From: an uncultured Treponema sp.
GTDB lineage: Bacteria; Spirochaetota; Spirochaetia; Treponematales; Treponemataceae
Reading direction: 5' to 3'
Assembly: GCA_946538795.1 (NCBI GenBank)
Contig: CAMNGY010000003.1
Coordinates: forward strand, 1 to 18,462
DNA length: 18,462 nt
Shown: positions 7,648-15,345 of the stretch, one piece after another
Position numbering within the stretch: position 1 is the stretch's first letter
How the letters are laid out: each line of letters begins with the position of its first letter
Notes under the pieces: model-generated
Database searches by the model: none
Seen by the model: the letters and a program-made list of their open reading frames with translations, nothing else
Told to the model about the DNA's origin: nothing
Made by a program: the position numbers and the translations under genes

Positions 7648-8337
7648 CTACTCGCCGATCCTGTATACCGCGTCGCAACTGCTGAGAGCGCCCTCGTCGT
7701 GGCTCACGAAGATGACCGTCTTGCCCTCCGCGGCAAGGCGCGCGAATATCTCCAGGATTACCAAGGTCTGCTCCCGGTCCACGGAATCCGTCGGCTCATC
7801 GGCCAGTATGAGGCCGGGGTCGTTCATCAGGGCGCGGGCTATGAGCACGCGGTGGTTCTCGCCACCGGAAAGCTCCTGCGGGTACTGCCCCGCAAGGTGG
7901 GCAATCCCCAGCCCCGCCAGCAGCTCCATCGCCCGCACGCTGGTCTCCCCAGCGGAATGCCCGGCCCGGCCTGAACCTGCCTCCAAGCCGGAGTGCCTGC
8001 CCCTGCCCAGGTAGGCCGGAAGCCGCACGTTGTCCAGAACGGTCAGGGTTTCAAGGAAGCTCTGCTCCTGCGAGATGAAACCGATGTTCCTGTTCCTGAA
8101 TGCGGCGAGCTGTTTGTCCGAAAGGTCCAGTATGTTCCTCCCCCCGATCGCTATGCTGCCGCTGTCGGGCTTCTGCAGCCCCGCAAGTAGCGACAGGAGG
8201 GTGCTCTTCCCCGCGCCGGATTTCCCCGCAACACCCAGGAAACTGCCGTCGCCCACCGACAGCGACACGCCGTCCAGCACCGTGATTTTCCCGCGTGGGG
8301 TCCTGAAGCTCTTCGTCAGGTTCTTGATCTCTATCAT
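7648..8337 (-). CDS. MacB/LolD-type ABC transporter ATP-binding protein
   Basis: This 229-residue ATPase belongs to the MacB/LolD group that works with FtsX-type permeases. Walker A GKSGAGKST is at 38-46, the Q-loop glutamine at 90, LSGGE at 156-160, Walker B LILADEP at 176-182 and the switch histidine at 213. A glycine/serine-rich insert at about 112-133 lies in the helical domain and is not usual for the family. The ATG at 8335-8337 overlaps the TGA of the permease gene (ATGA), so the two proteins should be made in a fixed ratio. A longer open frame reaches upstream to 8709 but only in the shadow of the permease gene. It is the last gene of the six-gene minus-strand operon. Confidence 0.9.
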   Translation of the reverse strand: MIEIKNLTKSFRTPRGKITVLDGVSLSVGDGSFLGVAGKSGAGKSTLLSLLAGLQKPDSGSIAIGGRNILDLSDKQLAAFRNRNIGFISQEQSFLETLTVLDNVRLPAYLGRGRHSGLEAGSGRAGHSAGETSVRAMELLAGLGIAHLAGQYPQELSGGENHRVLIARALMNDPGLILADEPTDSVDREQTLVILEIFARLAAEGKTVIFVSHDEGALSSCDAVYRIGE

Positions 8338-9527
8338 TTGAAGATGGCCTCCTGCCCCGAGATTTTCACCGCGCTGTACAGGGCCGCCAGCACGCACGCG
8401 ATCATGGTGACCGCGACGCTCAGCAGGGCGAACAGCGCTATCTCCAGCGGCCCAGACAGGGAGAATGGCAGCCCTATCCGCTCCGAAATAAGGACATTGT
8501 AGGGCAGGACCGCAAGCGCCGCGACAAAAAGCCCCGCCGCCGAGCCTATGACCCCGATTGCCGCGGCCTCGGACAGGATCAGCTCCCTGAGCGTGCCGGA
8601 GTCCGCCCCCAGGACCCTCAGGACCGAATACTCGCGTACCCGCTCGTTCGCTATGAGCGAGAAGACTATCCCCAGGGTAAAGGCGGCGATAATCAGGATC
8701 AGGGCACACAGGACGCGCGGGAACAAAAGGAAACCGTTTATCCTGCCCGACAGGTTCGCGATGAACGCGCTGCCGGATATGACCTGCGCTCCGGGAACGG
8801 CAGCCTTTATCCTGAGCGCGGTGCTGTCCGGCTTCGCCCCTTCCTCCAGCTTCACGAAGACGGCGCTTACCTTAGTCCGCGTGTTCCCGTCAGTGATGAA
8901 AGCGAAGCCTTTCCCGCGAGCGTCGTCCACGATGTGCTGCAGGGTATCCAGGTCGGCGTAAATGGCATTGTCCATCCCGCACCCGCTCTTGGAAAGCTTG
9001 GACGTGATGGCGTGATCCTGATCAAAGAAGCGAACGATGCCCCTCTCCGTCGTGATGTTGTTTCCTGCGAAAAGGGTCCCGTCACCCTGCTGCCTTGCGG
9101 AAACTGTCCTCCTGGCCCATGCCTGGACTATGAAATCCGTCCCGGGATCAAAGCCGATTATCTGGATTGGGAAATCGCAGCAGCTCTCGCTCAGGCTGGT
9201 CAGGAAGAACTGTCCGCTGGCCTGCTTAACCCCCGGGACGGAGCGCACCACATCCTCAGCGTTTTTGTCCATGTAGAAATAATTCGGCTCCCCGCTCAGC
9301 AGAATGCTCTCCATCTGAACCTCATGCCCCTCGGGCACAACCATCATGTCCGCACCCAGGCGCTCTTTCAGCCCGCTGATTCCCCCTCGCAGACTGGAGG
9401 TAATTATGAGGCTCGCAAAAAGCGCCGCGGAGGCAAGGGCCGTGACCGCCAGCAGTGCCGCGGTGCGGAAGGGCTTGCGCCTGATGTTCTGGAGCGCAAG
9501 CCTTCCTGTCGTCAGCGCTTTTTCCAT
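8334..9527 (-). CDS. FtsX/MacB-type ABC transporter permease
   Basis: The 397-residue protein has the MacB layout: one membrane helix near residues 22-45, an extracytoplasmic domain of about 220 residues, and three helices at about 275-300, 320-345 and 362-388. Members of this group do not act as classical importers; they move lipoproteins, peptides or drugs, or pass mechanical force across the membrane. The outer domain contains adjacent cysteines C116-C117 just before FPIQIIGFDPGTDF, and C183, which could bind metal or form disulfides. It starts 16 nt inside the preceding DUF4418-like gene and overlaps its own ATPase gene by 4 nt. The start has a poor ribosome binding site, fitting translational coupling. 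The substrate cannot be read from the sequence. Confidence 0.88.
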   Translation of the reverse strand: MEKALTTGRLALQNIRRKPFRTAALLAVTALASAALFASLIITSSLRGGISGLKERLGADMMVVPEGHEVQMESILLSGEPNYFYMDKNAEDVVRSVPGVKQASGQFFLTSLSESCCDFPIQIIGFDPGTDFIVQAWARRTVSARQQGDGTLFAGNNITTERGIVRFFDQDHAITSKLSKSGCGMDNAIYADLDTLQHIVDDARGKGFAFITDGNTRTKVSAVFVKLEEGAKPDSTALRIKAAVPGAQVISGSAFIANLSGRINGFLLFPRVLCALILIIAAFTLGIVFSLIANERVREYSVLRVLGADSGTLRELILSEAAAIGVIGSAAGLFVAALAVLPYNVLISERIGLPFSLSGPLEIALFALLSVAVTMIACVLAALYSAVKISGQEAIFK

Positions 9528-9715
9528 GCCAGAATCAGCTGGACCACGGATATGACGAAGATAAGTGTGCCCAGGACCAGGACGGTCGGGGCAGTCACCG
9601 ACCTGCAGTGCATCGACTGCATCTTGCAGACCTCCGCGAACGTATACGGCGCGATCGCCGTCGCGATCCCCAGCAGGGCCGTGACCCCCGGCAGAATTAT
9701 TCCAAGCTTCCTCAT
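9512..9715 (-). CDS. Small two-helix membrane protein, DUF4418-like (half length)
   Basis: The 67-residue protein has two hydrophobic helices (about 5-25 and 44-63) joined by a loop with C30, H36 and C37 in VCKMQSMHCRSVTAPT, and ends in basic residues. The Cys...HCRS-x-TAP pattern and following helix resemble the second half of DUF4418 membrane proteins, which from memory are about twice as long with two such units. Its gene is embedded between transporter genes: its ATG overlaps the TGA of the lipoprotein gene (ATGA at 9712-9715), and its end overlaps the FtsX-type permease by 16 nt. AAGGAG lies 8 nt before the ATG. A small subunit or cofactor-handling partner of the FtsX-type transporter is a reasonable inference. 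The function of the family is unknown to me. Confidence 0.72.
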   Translation of the reverse strand: MRKLGIILPGVTALLGIATAIAPYTFAEVCKMQSMHCRSVTAPTVLVLGTLIFVISVVQLILAWKKR

Positions 9716-10809
9716 GACCTGTTCTCCTTTATCTCGGTATATGTCTTCGTCGCGCTGTCGTACACGTAGCCGTCAGGCACGCCGTCAATCTCTATGTAGC
9801 CCTTCTCCACAAATTTCGCGATGTCGGTGCTGGCCTTCAGGAGGCCCGCCTTCTGAAGCTCGCGGGCTGCGGCCTCGAAGGTTATCTTCCCCAGCGAGCG
9901 GCTGGGTCTGTAATTTATCTCCTCCAGCAGGGCGGCATTGAAGTCAAGGTCGCCGGGAACGAGGTCGTTTTCTATCTGGAGCTGGGCCGCCGCGCGGGGC
10001 TCAGCCTGCACGTACGCCGAAGCCTTCTGCAGGGCGCGGGTGACGGCCGCAGCCCCCTCCGGGTTCTCTTTCAGCAGCTTATGAGTCACGAACTGCTGGC
10101 AGCAGTACTCGTGGTTGAATTTCTCATCGATTCCCGTATCAAGTATCTTCCTGAACCCGTACGCCAGCTCCGCCTTGGTCGCCGTGGGGTCATGCAAGCC
10201 TATAGCGTCTATCGCGCCGTTGTTCAGCGCAATGGGAAGGTCGCTGGAGGAATAAGCCACGAACTCCACCTCATTGTTCTCCGCCGTGACGCCTATTCCC
10301 TCATCCAGGAGCTTGCGCTTCAGGTTCATCACCGAACTGTCGGACAGGCCCGGGACGCCGACCGTCTTGCCGCGCAGGTCCGCCGCCGAATATATGTTGC
10401 TGTCGGCCCGGGCATAATACTTTGTGCAGCCTATGTGAATTCCCGACGTGAACGAGATAGGAAGGCCGTTCTCCATGGACTGCATCTGCGTAGCGTACAG
10501 GCCATAGCCCGCATCCACCTTGCCGGAGGCTATCATCTCCGCGAGCGTCGCGCCTCCCTCCACCACCTGGACATACTCCGCCTTCTGCCCCAGCCTGCCC
10601 AGTTCCTCGTCGAATAGGCCCAGCTTCATTGCGACATGGACTGGAGCAGTGCAGAGTCCTCCCGTCTGGAAATTGATTCTGACGACCTTCTGACCCACCC
10701 CAGCGTCAGCCTGGGCCTTCCCCTGCTTTTTGGCGCAACCCGCCAGCCCGGCACACATCGCAAGGGCTGCAAGAGCAGTCCCCACGGCGGCAAAAGCAAT
10801 TTTTTTCAT
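9712..10809 (-). CDS. NitT/TauT-family ABC transporter substrate-binding lipoprotein
   Basis: The 365-residue protein starts with a lipoprotein signal peptide whose lipobox LAGC puts the lipidated cysteine at residue 25. The mature part has the NMT1/SsuA-like solute-binding fold: INFQTGGLCTAPVHVAMKLGLFDEE, a GGATLAEMIASGKVDAGYG segment and DLRGKTVGVPG. This group binds sulfonates, taurine, nitrate, thiamine precursors or aromatic sulfur compounds. Next to cysK and a LysR regulator a sulfur compound is the best guess. The ATG at 10809 is chosen because AGGAGGT lies 5 nt upstream and the signal peptide starts there; the longer frame to 10881 has neither. It follows its ATPase gene by 34 nt and overlaps the DUF4418-like gene by 4 nt. 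Confidence 0.88.
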   Translation of the reverse strand: MKKIAFAAVGTALAALAMCAGLAGCAKKQGKAQADAGVGQKVVRINFQTGGLCTAPVHVAMKLGLFDEELGRLGQKAEYVQVVEGGATLAEMIASGKVDAGYGLYATQMQSMENGLPISFTSGIHIGCTKYYARADSNIYSAADLRGKTVGVPGLSDSSVMNLKRKLLDEGIGVTAENNEVEFVAYSSSDLPIALNNGAIDAIGLHDPTATKAELAYGFRKILDTGIDEKFNHEYCCQQFVTHKLLKENPEGAAAVTRALQKASAYVQAEPRAAAQLQIENDLVPGDLDFNAALLEEINYRPSRSLGKITFEAAARELQKAGLLKASTDIAKFVEKGYIEIDGVPDGYVYDSATKTYTEIKENRS

Positions 10810-10843
10810 CCGATACCTCCTATGGATCCGAATCTTAAAATAT

Positions 10844-11632
10844 TTAAATGGCATATTCGACTTCCTGAATCTTCCCGGCATAATCCAGAATCTCCAGGAT
10901 TTGAGTCCTGTATTTTAGGAACACGTCCTGACCCCGGGCGCGGGGATGGCTCAGCTCTATTTTTATGATCCGCTCCACCTTCGCGGGGCGCGGAGTCATG
11001 ACCACGACGTAATCGCTCAGGTACACGGCCTCGTCTACGTCATGAGTCACCATGACCATGGTGGTCTGATGCTCTTTCCAGAGCCTGAGAATCTCGTCCT
11101 GCATGGTCATCCTGGTGAATGCGTCCAGTGCCCCCAAAGGCTCGTCCAGCAGCAGGATCTTCGGGTGCCCCACCAGGGCGCGCGCCAGGCTTGCCCTCTG
11201 GTTCATGCCCCCGGAAAGCTGGTGAGGAAAGGACTTCTCGAAACCTTCAAGCCCCACCAGCTTTATGAACTCGTCCACGTCCTCCTTGTGGTCTTTGTAG
11301 ATGTGCCTGGCCCTGAGCCCAAACGACACGTTGTCACGTATCGTGAGCCAGGGGAACAGGTTCGCCTGCTGAAACGCGAAGCCCCTGTCCCGTCCCGGCT
11401 TGGTCACCTTGCTGCCGTCGACGACCACCTGTCCGCCCGTGGGAGTCTCAAGGCCCGCTATGCAGCGGAGCAGCGTCGTCTTCCCGCAGCCGGACGGCCC
11501 GATGAGCGACACAAAGCTTCCCGCGGGGATCTCGAAGTCCACGCCGTTCAGCGCGGTCACCTCCTCCGCCTCCCCCTGGTTGAAGACCTTCGTCACGCCG
11601 TCTATCTTTATCTCTCCTTTTATCTCCGTCAT
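10844..11632 (-). CDS. SsuB/TauB-type ABC transporter ATP-binding protein
   Basis: The 262-residue ATPase energises the sulfonate/taurine-type importer. Walker A GPSGCGKTT is at 45-53, the FQQANLFPWLTIRDNV Q-loop region at 87-102, LSGGM at 139-143, Walker B LLLDEP at 160-165 and the switch histidine at 197. The NLFPWLTIRDNV segment and the THDVDEAVYLSDYVVVMTPRP region are characteristic of the NitT/TauT/SsuB group. GGGGGAAAG precedes the ATG, and the gene begins 10 nt after the permease stop. Substrate class is inferred from the neighbours. Confidence 0.92.
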   Translation of the reverse strand: MTEIKGEIKIDGVTKVFNQGEAEEVTALNGVDFEIPAGSFVSLIGPSGCGKTTLLRCIAGLETPTGGQVVVDGSKVTKPGRDRGFAFQQANLFPWLTIRDNVSFGLRARHIYKDHKEDVDEFIKLVGLEGFEKSFPHQLSGGMNQRASLARALVGHPKILLLDEPLGALDAFTRMTMQDEILRLWKEHQTTMVMVTHDVDEAVYLSDYVVVMTPRPAKVERIIKIELSHPRARGQDVFLKYRTQILEILDYAGKIQEVEYAI

Positions 11633-11642
11633 AGCTTTCCCC

Positions 11643-12611
11643 CTACCACTTGATCAGCCCCTTCTGCCAGCCCAGTAACCGCTTGCGCACCATAAACAGG
11701 ACCGAGATAATTATGTTGCAGAACACGGCTATGAGAATAAGGCCGGCATACACTCCGGAGTACAGCATCATCGCCTTTTGCCAGCTGATGTACCAGCCTA
11801 TCCCGTATTTCGCGCCGAACATCTCCGCCGTCATCAGCGCAATGAACGCGCCGCAGATGCCGTTGAACACCCCTTGAAAGATATTGGGAAGAGCGGCCGG
11901 AACCGCGATCCTGAACACCTGAAAGAAGGTTCCCGCTCCCAGCGTCTTGCCCACCTCGAAGTAGACCTTGGTCGTGTTCTGTATGCCGGAGCTGGTCATC
12001 AGCTGGACGGGAAACCAGACCGCCAGCGCGATGATGAACACGCTGGCCCCGAACGGCGTCGGGAAAGTCGTCAGCACCAAGGGAATCCAGGCGGTTGCGG
12101 GAATGGGCCCGATAAGCTTGATGTAGGGGTTGAGCCAGTAATACACCGTCTTGCTGAATCCCAGGAAGATGCCGGTCACGAAGCCTGCCAGGACCCCCCA
12201 GAAAACTCCCAGAATCAGGAGCCGGAAGGAATACCAGATGCACTTGCCCAGCAGGGCATACTGCTCCACGAAGACCGCAAGGATGTTGTCGTACGACGGA
12301 AAAAAGAGAACCGGCAGCAATGCCAGCTTCGCAGTTACGATATTTATGAGCACTACTATTCCGGCCGCCCCCAGAAGGAACGGTCCCTTGGACACCATCC
12401 TGTCACCCAGCGGCCTCAGCGGCAGCGACAGGACGCCCAGCAGGCCCGCAACGGACAGCAGGACCAGAAGCAGGTCGGTGTAATAGCTCCGTACCGCCTC
12501 AGGGTGCAGGTCGCTGTCAGGAACGAGCAGCTGCACTGCCAGGGCGATGAGCACCCCCAAAAGGGGGAAAAAACGGTAAAGTATGCCTGTAAGTTTTGTA
12601 GGCTTCGCCAC
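11643..12611 (-). CDS. SsuC/TauC-type ABC transporter permease
   Basis: This inner-membrane permease pairs with the SsuB-like ATPase. The core (about residues 115-322) has the binding-protein-dependent permease pattern, including the EAA-like loop EVGKTLGAGTFFQVFRIAVPAALP that docks on the ATPase. About 100 extra N-terminal residues carry three more hydrophobic segments, so at 322 residues it is longer than SsuC of about 260. I place the start at the GTG at 12609-12611, because GGAGGGG lies 8 nt upstream. The ATG codons at 12626 and 12644 have no comparable ribosome binding site and lie within the operator region. It is the first gene of the six-gene operon. Confidence 0.88.
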   Translation of the reverse strand: MAKPTKLTGILYRFFPLLGVLIALAVQLLVPDSDLHPEAVRSYYTDLLLVLLSVAGLLGVLSLPLRPLGDRMVSKGPFLLGAAGIVVLINIVTAKLALLPVLFFPSYDNILAVFVEQYALLGKCIWYSFRLLILGVFWGVLAGFVTGIFLGFSKTVYYWLNPYIKLIGPIPATAWIPLVLTTFPTPFGASVFIIALAVWFPVQLMTSSGIQNTTKVYFEVGKTLGAGTFFQVFRIAVPAALPNIFQGVFNGICGAFIALMTAEMFGAKYGIGWYISWQKAMMLYSGVYAGLILIAVFCNIIISVLFMVRKRLLGWQKGLIKW

Positions 12612-12632
12612 GGTACTCCCCTCCATAACACT

Positions 12633-12692
12633 CACTACTAACATAGTGGTTAACTAGGTTATGTTATACAGGAAGCACGGTCCTTGTTCCAA
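12633..12692 (-). promoter_or_regulatory. Promoter and operator-like element of the importer operon
   Basis: On the minus strand a -35 (TTGGAA, 12687-12692) and a -10 (TATAAC, 12663-12668) are 18 nt apart. Three bases downstream lies ACCTAGT (plus-strand ACTAGGT, 12653-12659), which also occurs at the cysK promoter. ACATA (12641-12645) and TATGT (12660-12664) bracket it as an imperfect dyad. A second inverted repeat, CACTA-N6-TAGTG, lies at 12633-12648. Elements downstream of the -10 would suit a repressor best, though a LysR protein could also bind here. Confidence 0.55.
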
Positions 12693-12724
12693 TACATTTT
12701 TCTTATGGGAGTAGCATAATCCGC

Positions 12725-13639
12725 CTATAGGCCCGCAATATGCAGGATACGGCGCACGTTGTCTATGTAGGCACGGCCAATTCCGTTCATTTTCCCGTCC
12801 CCGTGGGTGATGTAACCCAGCTGGAAAGTTCCGAGAGCAACGCCGTCCTGATTCTTCAGGGGAATCAGCAGGAAATCCTCGTTTGTCTCCTCCCCGGAGA
12901 CCCCCGAAAGGAAGGTATAGCCCTTCAAAGTCTTGAGCAGGTTCAGCTCGGTGGATCTGTCCGCGACGCGGATGGCCTTGTCCAGAGAGTAGCGGGTAAT
13001 AAGTTCGTCCGGGAAGAAGGACCTCACGTCATCCGTGTCGAATGTGACGAAGCGGTATCCCGTCAGGTCATCCAGGGAAAGGCTCTCCCTTCCCGCGAGG
13101 GGATGGCTTTCATGCAGGTACACGAAGGCGTTGCACTCCGTCAGGTGATGGAACTCAAGGCAGCTTGCCCTAAGGAGCCTCGTTATCCCGTCCCTGTTAG
13201 AATCGCTCAGGTACAGAATGCCTATCTCGCTCTTCCCGGCCGCCACGTCATCTATGACGTCCGAAGCCTTCTTCTCGCGGAACGCGAAATCATAGCCTTC
13301 GGATCCAAACTGTCGCACCACATGGACAAAAGCCTCCCGGGCGAAGGCGTAATACAGGGCGGAAACGCTGAAATTCTTCCTCTCGCCACGGGTATATTTG
13401 TCCCGGAAGCTCGTGAAGTCCCTGAACAGAACCTCCGCATCCGACAGGAATTCCTTTCCCCTCTCAGTCAGAGTGATTCCGCGTGCAGTCCTGTTGAAAA
13501 TCTGGAAGCCTATCTCGTCCTCCAAGTCATGGACAGAACTGGTCAGCGACGGCTGGGAGATGAAAAGCTTCTCCGCAGCCTTGTTGAACGATCCGGCCCC
13601 GGCGATCCCTATGACGTAGCGTATCTGCTGAATCGTCAT
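12725..13639 (-). CDS. LysR-family transcriptional regulator
   Basis: The 304-residue protein has the LysR N-terminal winged helix-turn-helix: MTIQQIRYVIGIAGAGSFNKAAEKLFISQPSLTSSVHDLE, with the recognition helix at about 28-40 and FNRTARGITLTERG following. The remainder fits the effector-binding domain. Its ATG shares one base with the cysK stop (TGATG at 13637-13641), and GAGGA near the cysK end serves as ribosome binding site. A longer frame up to 13750 runs inside cysK and lacks family residues. Lying between cysK and the importer operon, it is the obvious candidate regulator of one or both, in the manner of CysB/Cbl-like regulators; the effector is unknown. No clear terminator follows, so some transcripts may continue into the importer operon. 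Confidence 0.92.
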   Translation of the reverse strand: MTIQQIRYVIGIAGAGSFNKAAEKLFISQPSLTSSVHDLEDEIGFQIFNRTARGITLTERGKEFLSDAEVLFRDFTSFRDKYTRGERKNFSVSALYYAFAREAFVHVVRQFGSEGYDFAFREKKASDVIDDVAAGKSEIGILYLSDSNRDGITRLLRASCLEFHHLTECNAFVYLHESHPLAGRESLSLDDLTGYRFVTFDTDDVRSFFPDELITRYSLDKAIRVADRSTELNLLKTLKGYTFLSGVSGEETNEDFLLIPLKNQDGVALGTFQLGYITHGDGKMNGIGRAYIDNVRRILHIAGL

Positions 13640-14613
13640 CAGTCCTCGAACAGTGTTGTGGAAAGATAGCGCAAGCCGGTGTCGGGGAACACGACCACTA
13701 TGTCCTTCCCCTCGAATTCCGGTCTTCGCGCAAGTTCCGTAGCTCCCCACAGCGCGGCCCCGCTGGAATTGCCTACGAGTATTCCGTCGGTTCTGGCCAC
13801 GGTACGTGCAGCCCCGAACGCCCCTTCTGGACCCGCAACAAGGACTTCGTCATACAGTCCAGGCCTCTCCCTTATGTTGACCGGAACCCGTTCGGCCGGT
13901 ACGTCCGTAAAATTATGTATGCCAGTCAACATCTTGTCGTCAGCAGCGGGCTCCACGGCGACAACCTTCACACCGGAATTCTTACCCTTGATGAAGTCGC
14001 TTATCCCCCTGATGGTACCGGCAGTGCCTACGGCAACGACGACCGCATCCAGTCTTCCTTCCATGTCCTCCCAGATTTCGGGTCCGGTCGTATCGTGGTG
14101 AGCCTGCGCGTTCAGGGGATTCAGCATCTGGTCAACGAAGAAAATGCTCTCGCCCGCCGCCTGCCTGTCGCGGATGTGCTGCTTAAGAAGGGCGGTCGCC
14201 GCCACGAAATCATTGTTGGTCTGCCTGAGCGCATCCTGCAGCTCCGGCACATCGCTGATCCTCGTCACATTGGCCCCGAATGCCCTCATGACCTGAAGCC
14301 TTTCCTTGCTGACACCGTCCTGCAGGTAAATGGTGACGCCGTAACCCTTCATGGCCCCTATGGCACTGACGGCTATCCCGGTGTTTCCGCTAGTGTATTC
14401 GACGAGCGTGGTTTTTCCAGGAGAGATTTTTCCTTCCCTTTCCGCGTCCTCAATGATTCTCAGAACTATCCTGTCCTTGATGCTCCCTACAGGGTTGAAA
14501 TATTCGACCTTCGCATACAGACGGGCCTTCACCCCCAGCCTCTTCTCATATCCCCCCAGGCGGACGAGAGGGGTTTTACCAACAAGCTCAGCCAGTGACT
14601 CATGACGTGCCAT
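13639..14613 (-). CDS. cysK: Cysteine synthase (O-acetylserine sulfhydrylase)
   Basis: This PLP enzyme makes cysteine from O-acetylserine and sulfide. The PLP lysine is K46 in NPVGSIKDR, the substrate loop TSGNTG is at 74-79, the phosphate-binding GTAGTIRG near 197-204, and GNSSGAA and FPDTGLRYLST lie towards the end. The 324-residue length and spacing match the cysteine synthase A/B group; a cystathionine beta-synthase-like or O-phosphoserine-dependent role cannot be excluded by motifs alone. GAGGAGG lies 6 nt before the ATG and a near-consensus promoter is placed just upstream. It is translationally coupled to the LysR gene, and its promoter shares a sequence element with that of the importer operon, so sulfur released from imported compounds may feed this enzyme. 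Confidence 0.93.
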   Translation of the reverse strand: MARHESLAELVGKTPLVRLGGYEKRLGVKARLYAKVEYFNPVGSIKDRIVLRIIEDAEREGKISPGKTTLVEYTSGNTGIAVSAIGAMKGYGVTIYLQDGVSKERLQVMRAFGANVTRISDVPELQDALRQTNNDFVAATALLKQHIRDRQAAGESIFFVDQMLNPLNAQAHHDTTGPEIWEDMEGRLDAVVVAVGTAGTIRGISDFIKGKNSGVKVVAVEPAADDKMLTGIHNFTDVPAERVPVNIRERPGLYDEVLVAGPEGAFGAARTVARTDGILVGNSSGAALWGATELARRPEFEGKDIVVVFPDTGLRYLSTTLFED

Positions 14614-14632
14614 GCTTTCCTCCTCTATTTTC

Positions 14633-14687
14633 TATTAAACCACTAGGTAATAAACGGAAGTATAATCCAGCTTTTACGGCAAGTCAA
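14633..14687 (-). promoter_or_regulatory. Strong sigma-70-like cysK promoter with operator-like dyad
   Basis: On the minus strand TTGACT (14682-14687) and TATACT (14659-14664) are separated by exactly 17 nt, close to the sigma-70 consensus. Ten bases downstream lies ACCTAGT (plus-strand ACTAGGT at 14642-14648). It sits within a perfect dyad TATTA-N10-TAATA (14633-14652). The dyad would cover the start of transcription, which suits repression. The same heptamer lies just downstream of the -10 of the importer operon. Confidence 0.7.
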
Positions 14688-14748
14688 CGTCTTTTTCCAC
14701 CATGTCAATCCGGGTGGTCGCAGATTCCTACACCTGTTTTTACCCTCA

Positions 14749-15345
14749 TTACGGCTCCCCGTTAATGAAATTTCTTGTAATTCTCATCACCTTGGAGAGG
14801 AATTCCAAATCTCTTCCCACGTCCCCGCACTCAAGCGAGTGGTTCGCCCCCTCGAACAAGTGGAGGGGAACCCCCGCTTTACTGCACCCGGCCTCGCAGT
14901 CGCAGGTCCCGATCCAGGGGTCGGCCGTGCCGTGGAAGGCGACCGAGCGGGCGAGGGGGAAATCAAAGGTCTTTTCCACCGGCGTGTAGAGGACCTGGCG
15001 GGGGACGATTCCCCTGGACTCCGCCCACGCCGCCCCGACCGCCGTGCCGATGCTCTTGGATATGATAAGGATATCAGGGCTGTCCTCCGCCCCCTCATCC
15101 TTGCCCAGCACTCCGTCCAGCCGGGAAGCTGACCTCTCCAGCGCAAGGCGGAAGCACTCACCGAGTCTCTCCGTGTCCAGAGGCTTTCCCGGCGCGGGAC
15201 GCTCCACGCGGGGAAGCTCCCCGTAGGACAGCGTGACCAGCTCGTAGCCCGCCTCCCGGGCGAGTTTCCCCGCATAGTACAAGAGGGGCCTGTCGGAACC
15301 GTACCCCAGTCCGGGAAATATCACCGCAAGCTTCGTCTTATTCAT
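14749..15345 (-). CDS. Small alpha/beta-hydrolase-fold protein
   Basis: The 198-residue protein begins with a short strand and FPGLGYGSDRPLLYY, an oxyanion-type loop. It has a nucleophile elbow SKSIGT with S98, an acidic residue D142 in GTADPW and a histidine H169 in EGANHSLE, in the order serine-aspartate-histidine expected for the fold. No cap domain is evident and no signal peptide is seen, so it should be cytoplasmic. The substrate is unknown. Its ATG overlaps the stop of a 24-codon reading frame (ATGA) and it has only a distant, weak ribosome binding site of its own, suggesting coupled translation. About 60 bases downstream the cysK promoter begins. Confidence 0.75.
   Translation of the reverse strand: MNKTKLAVIFPGLGYGSDRPLLYYAGKLAREAGYELVTLSYGELPRVERPAPGKPLDTERLGECFRLALERSASRLDGVLGKDEGAEDSPDILIISKSIGTAVGAAWAESRGIVPRQVLYTPVEKTFDFPLARSVAFHGTADPWIGTCDCEAGCSKAGVPLHLFEGANHSLECGDVGRDLEFLSKVMRITRNFINGEP

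Noticed and set aside
11778..12641. A 287-codon plus-strand open frame
   Set aside because: It is antisense to the importer permease, which has clear membrane helices and the EAA loop; the translation is Gln/Arg/His-rich and lacks motifs.
12740..13669. A 309-codon plus-strand open frame
   Set aside because: It is antisense to the LysR regulator, which has an intact helix-turn-helix; no supporting signal exists on the plus strand.
14703..14728. CCACC/GGTGG inverted repeat downstream of the hydrolase gene
   Set aside because: On the minus strand it is followed by A rather than T and lies just upstream of the cysK -35, so it is neither a good terminator nor clearly an operator.
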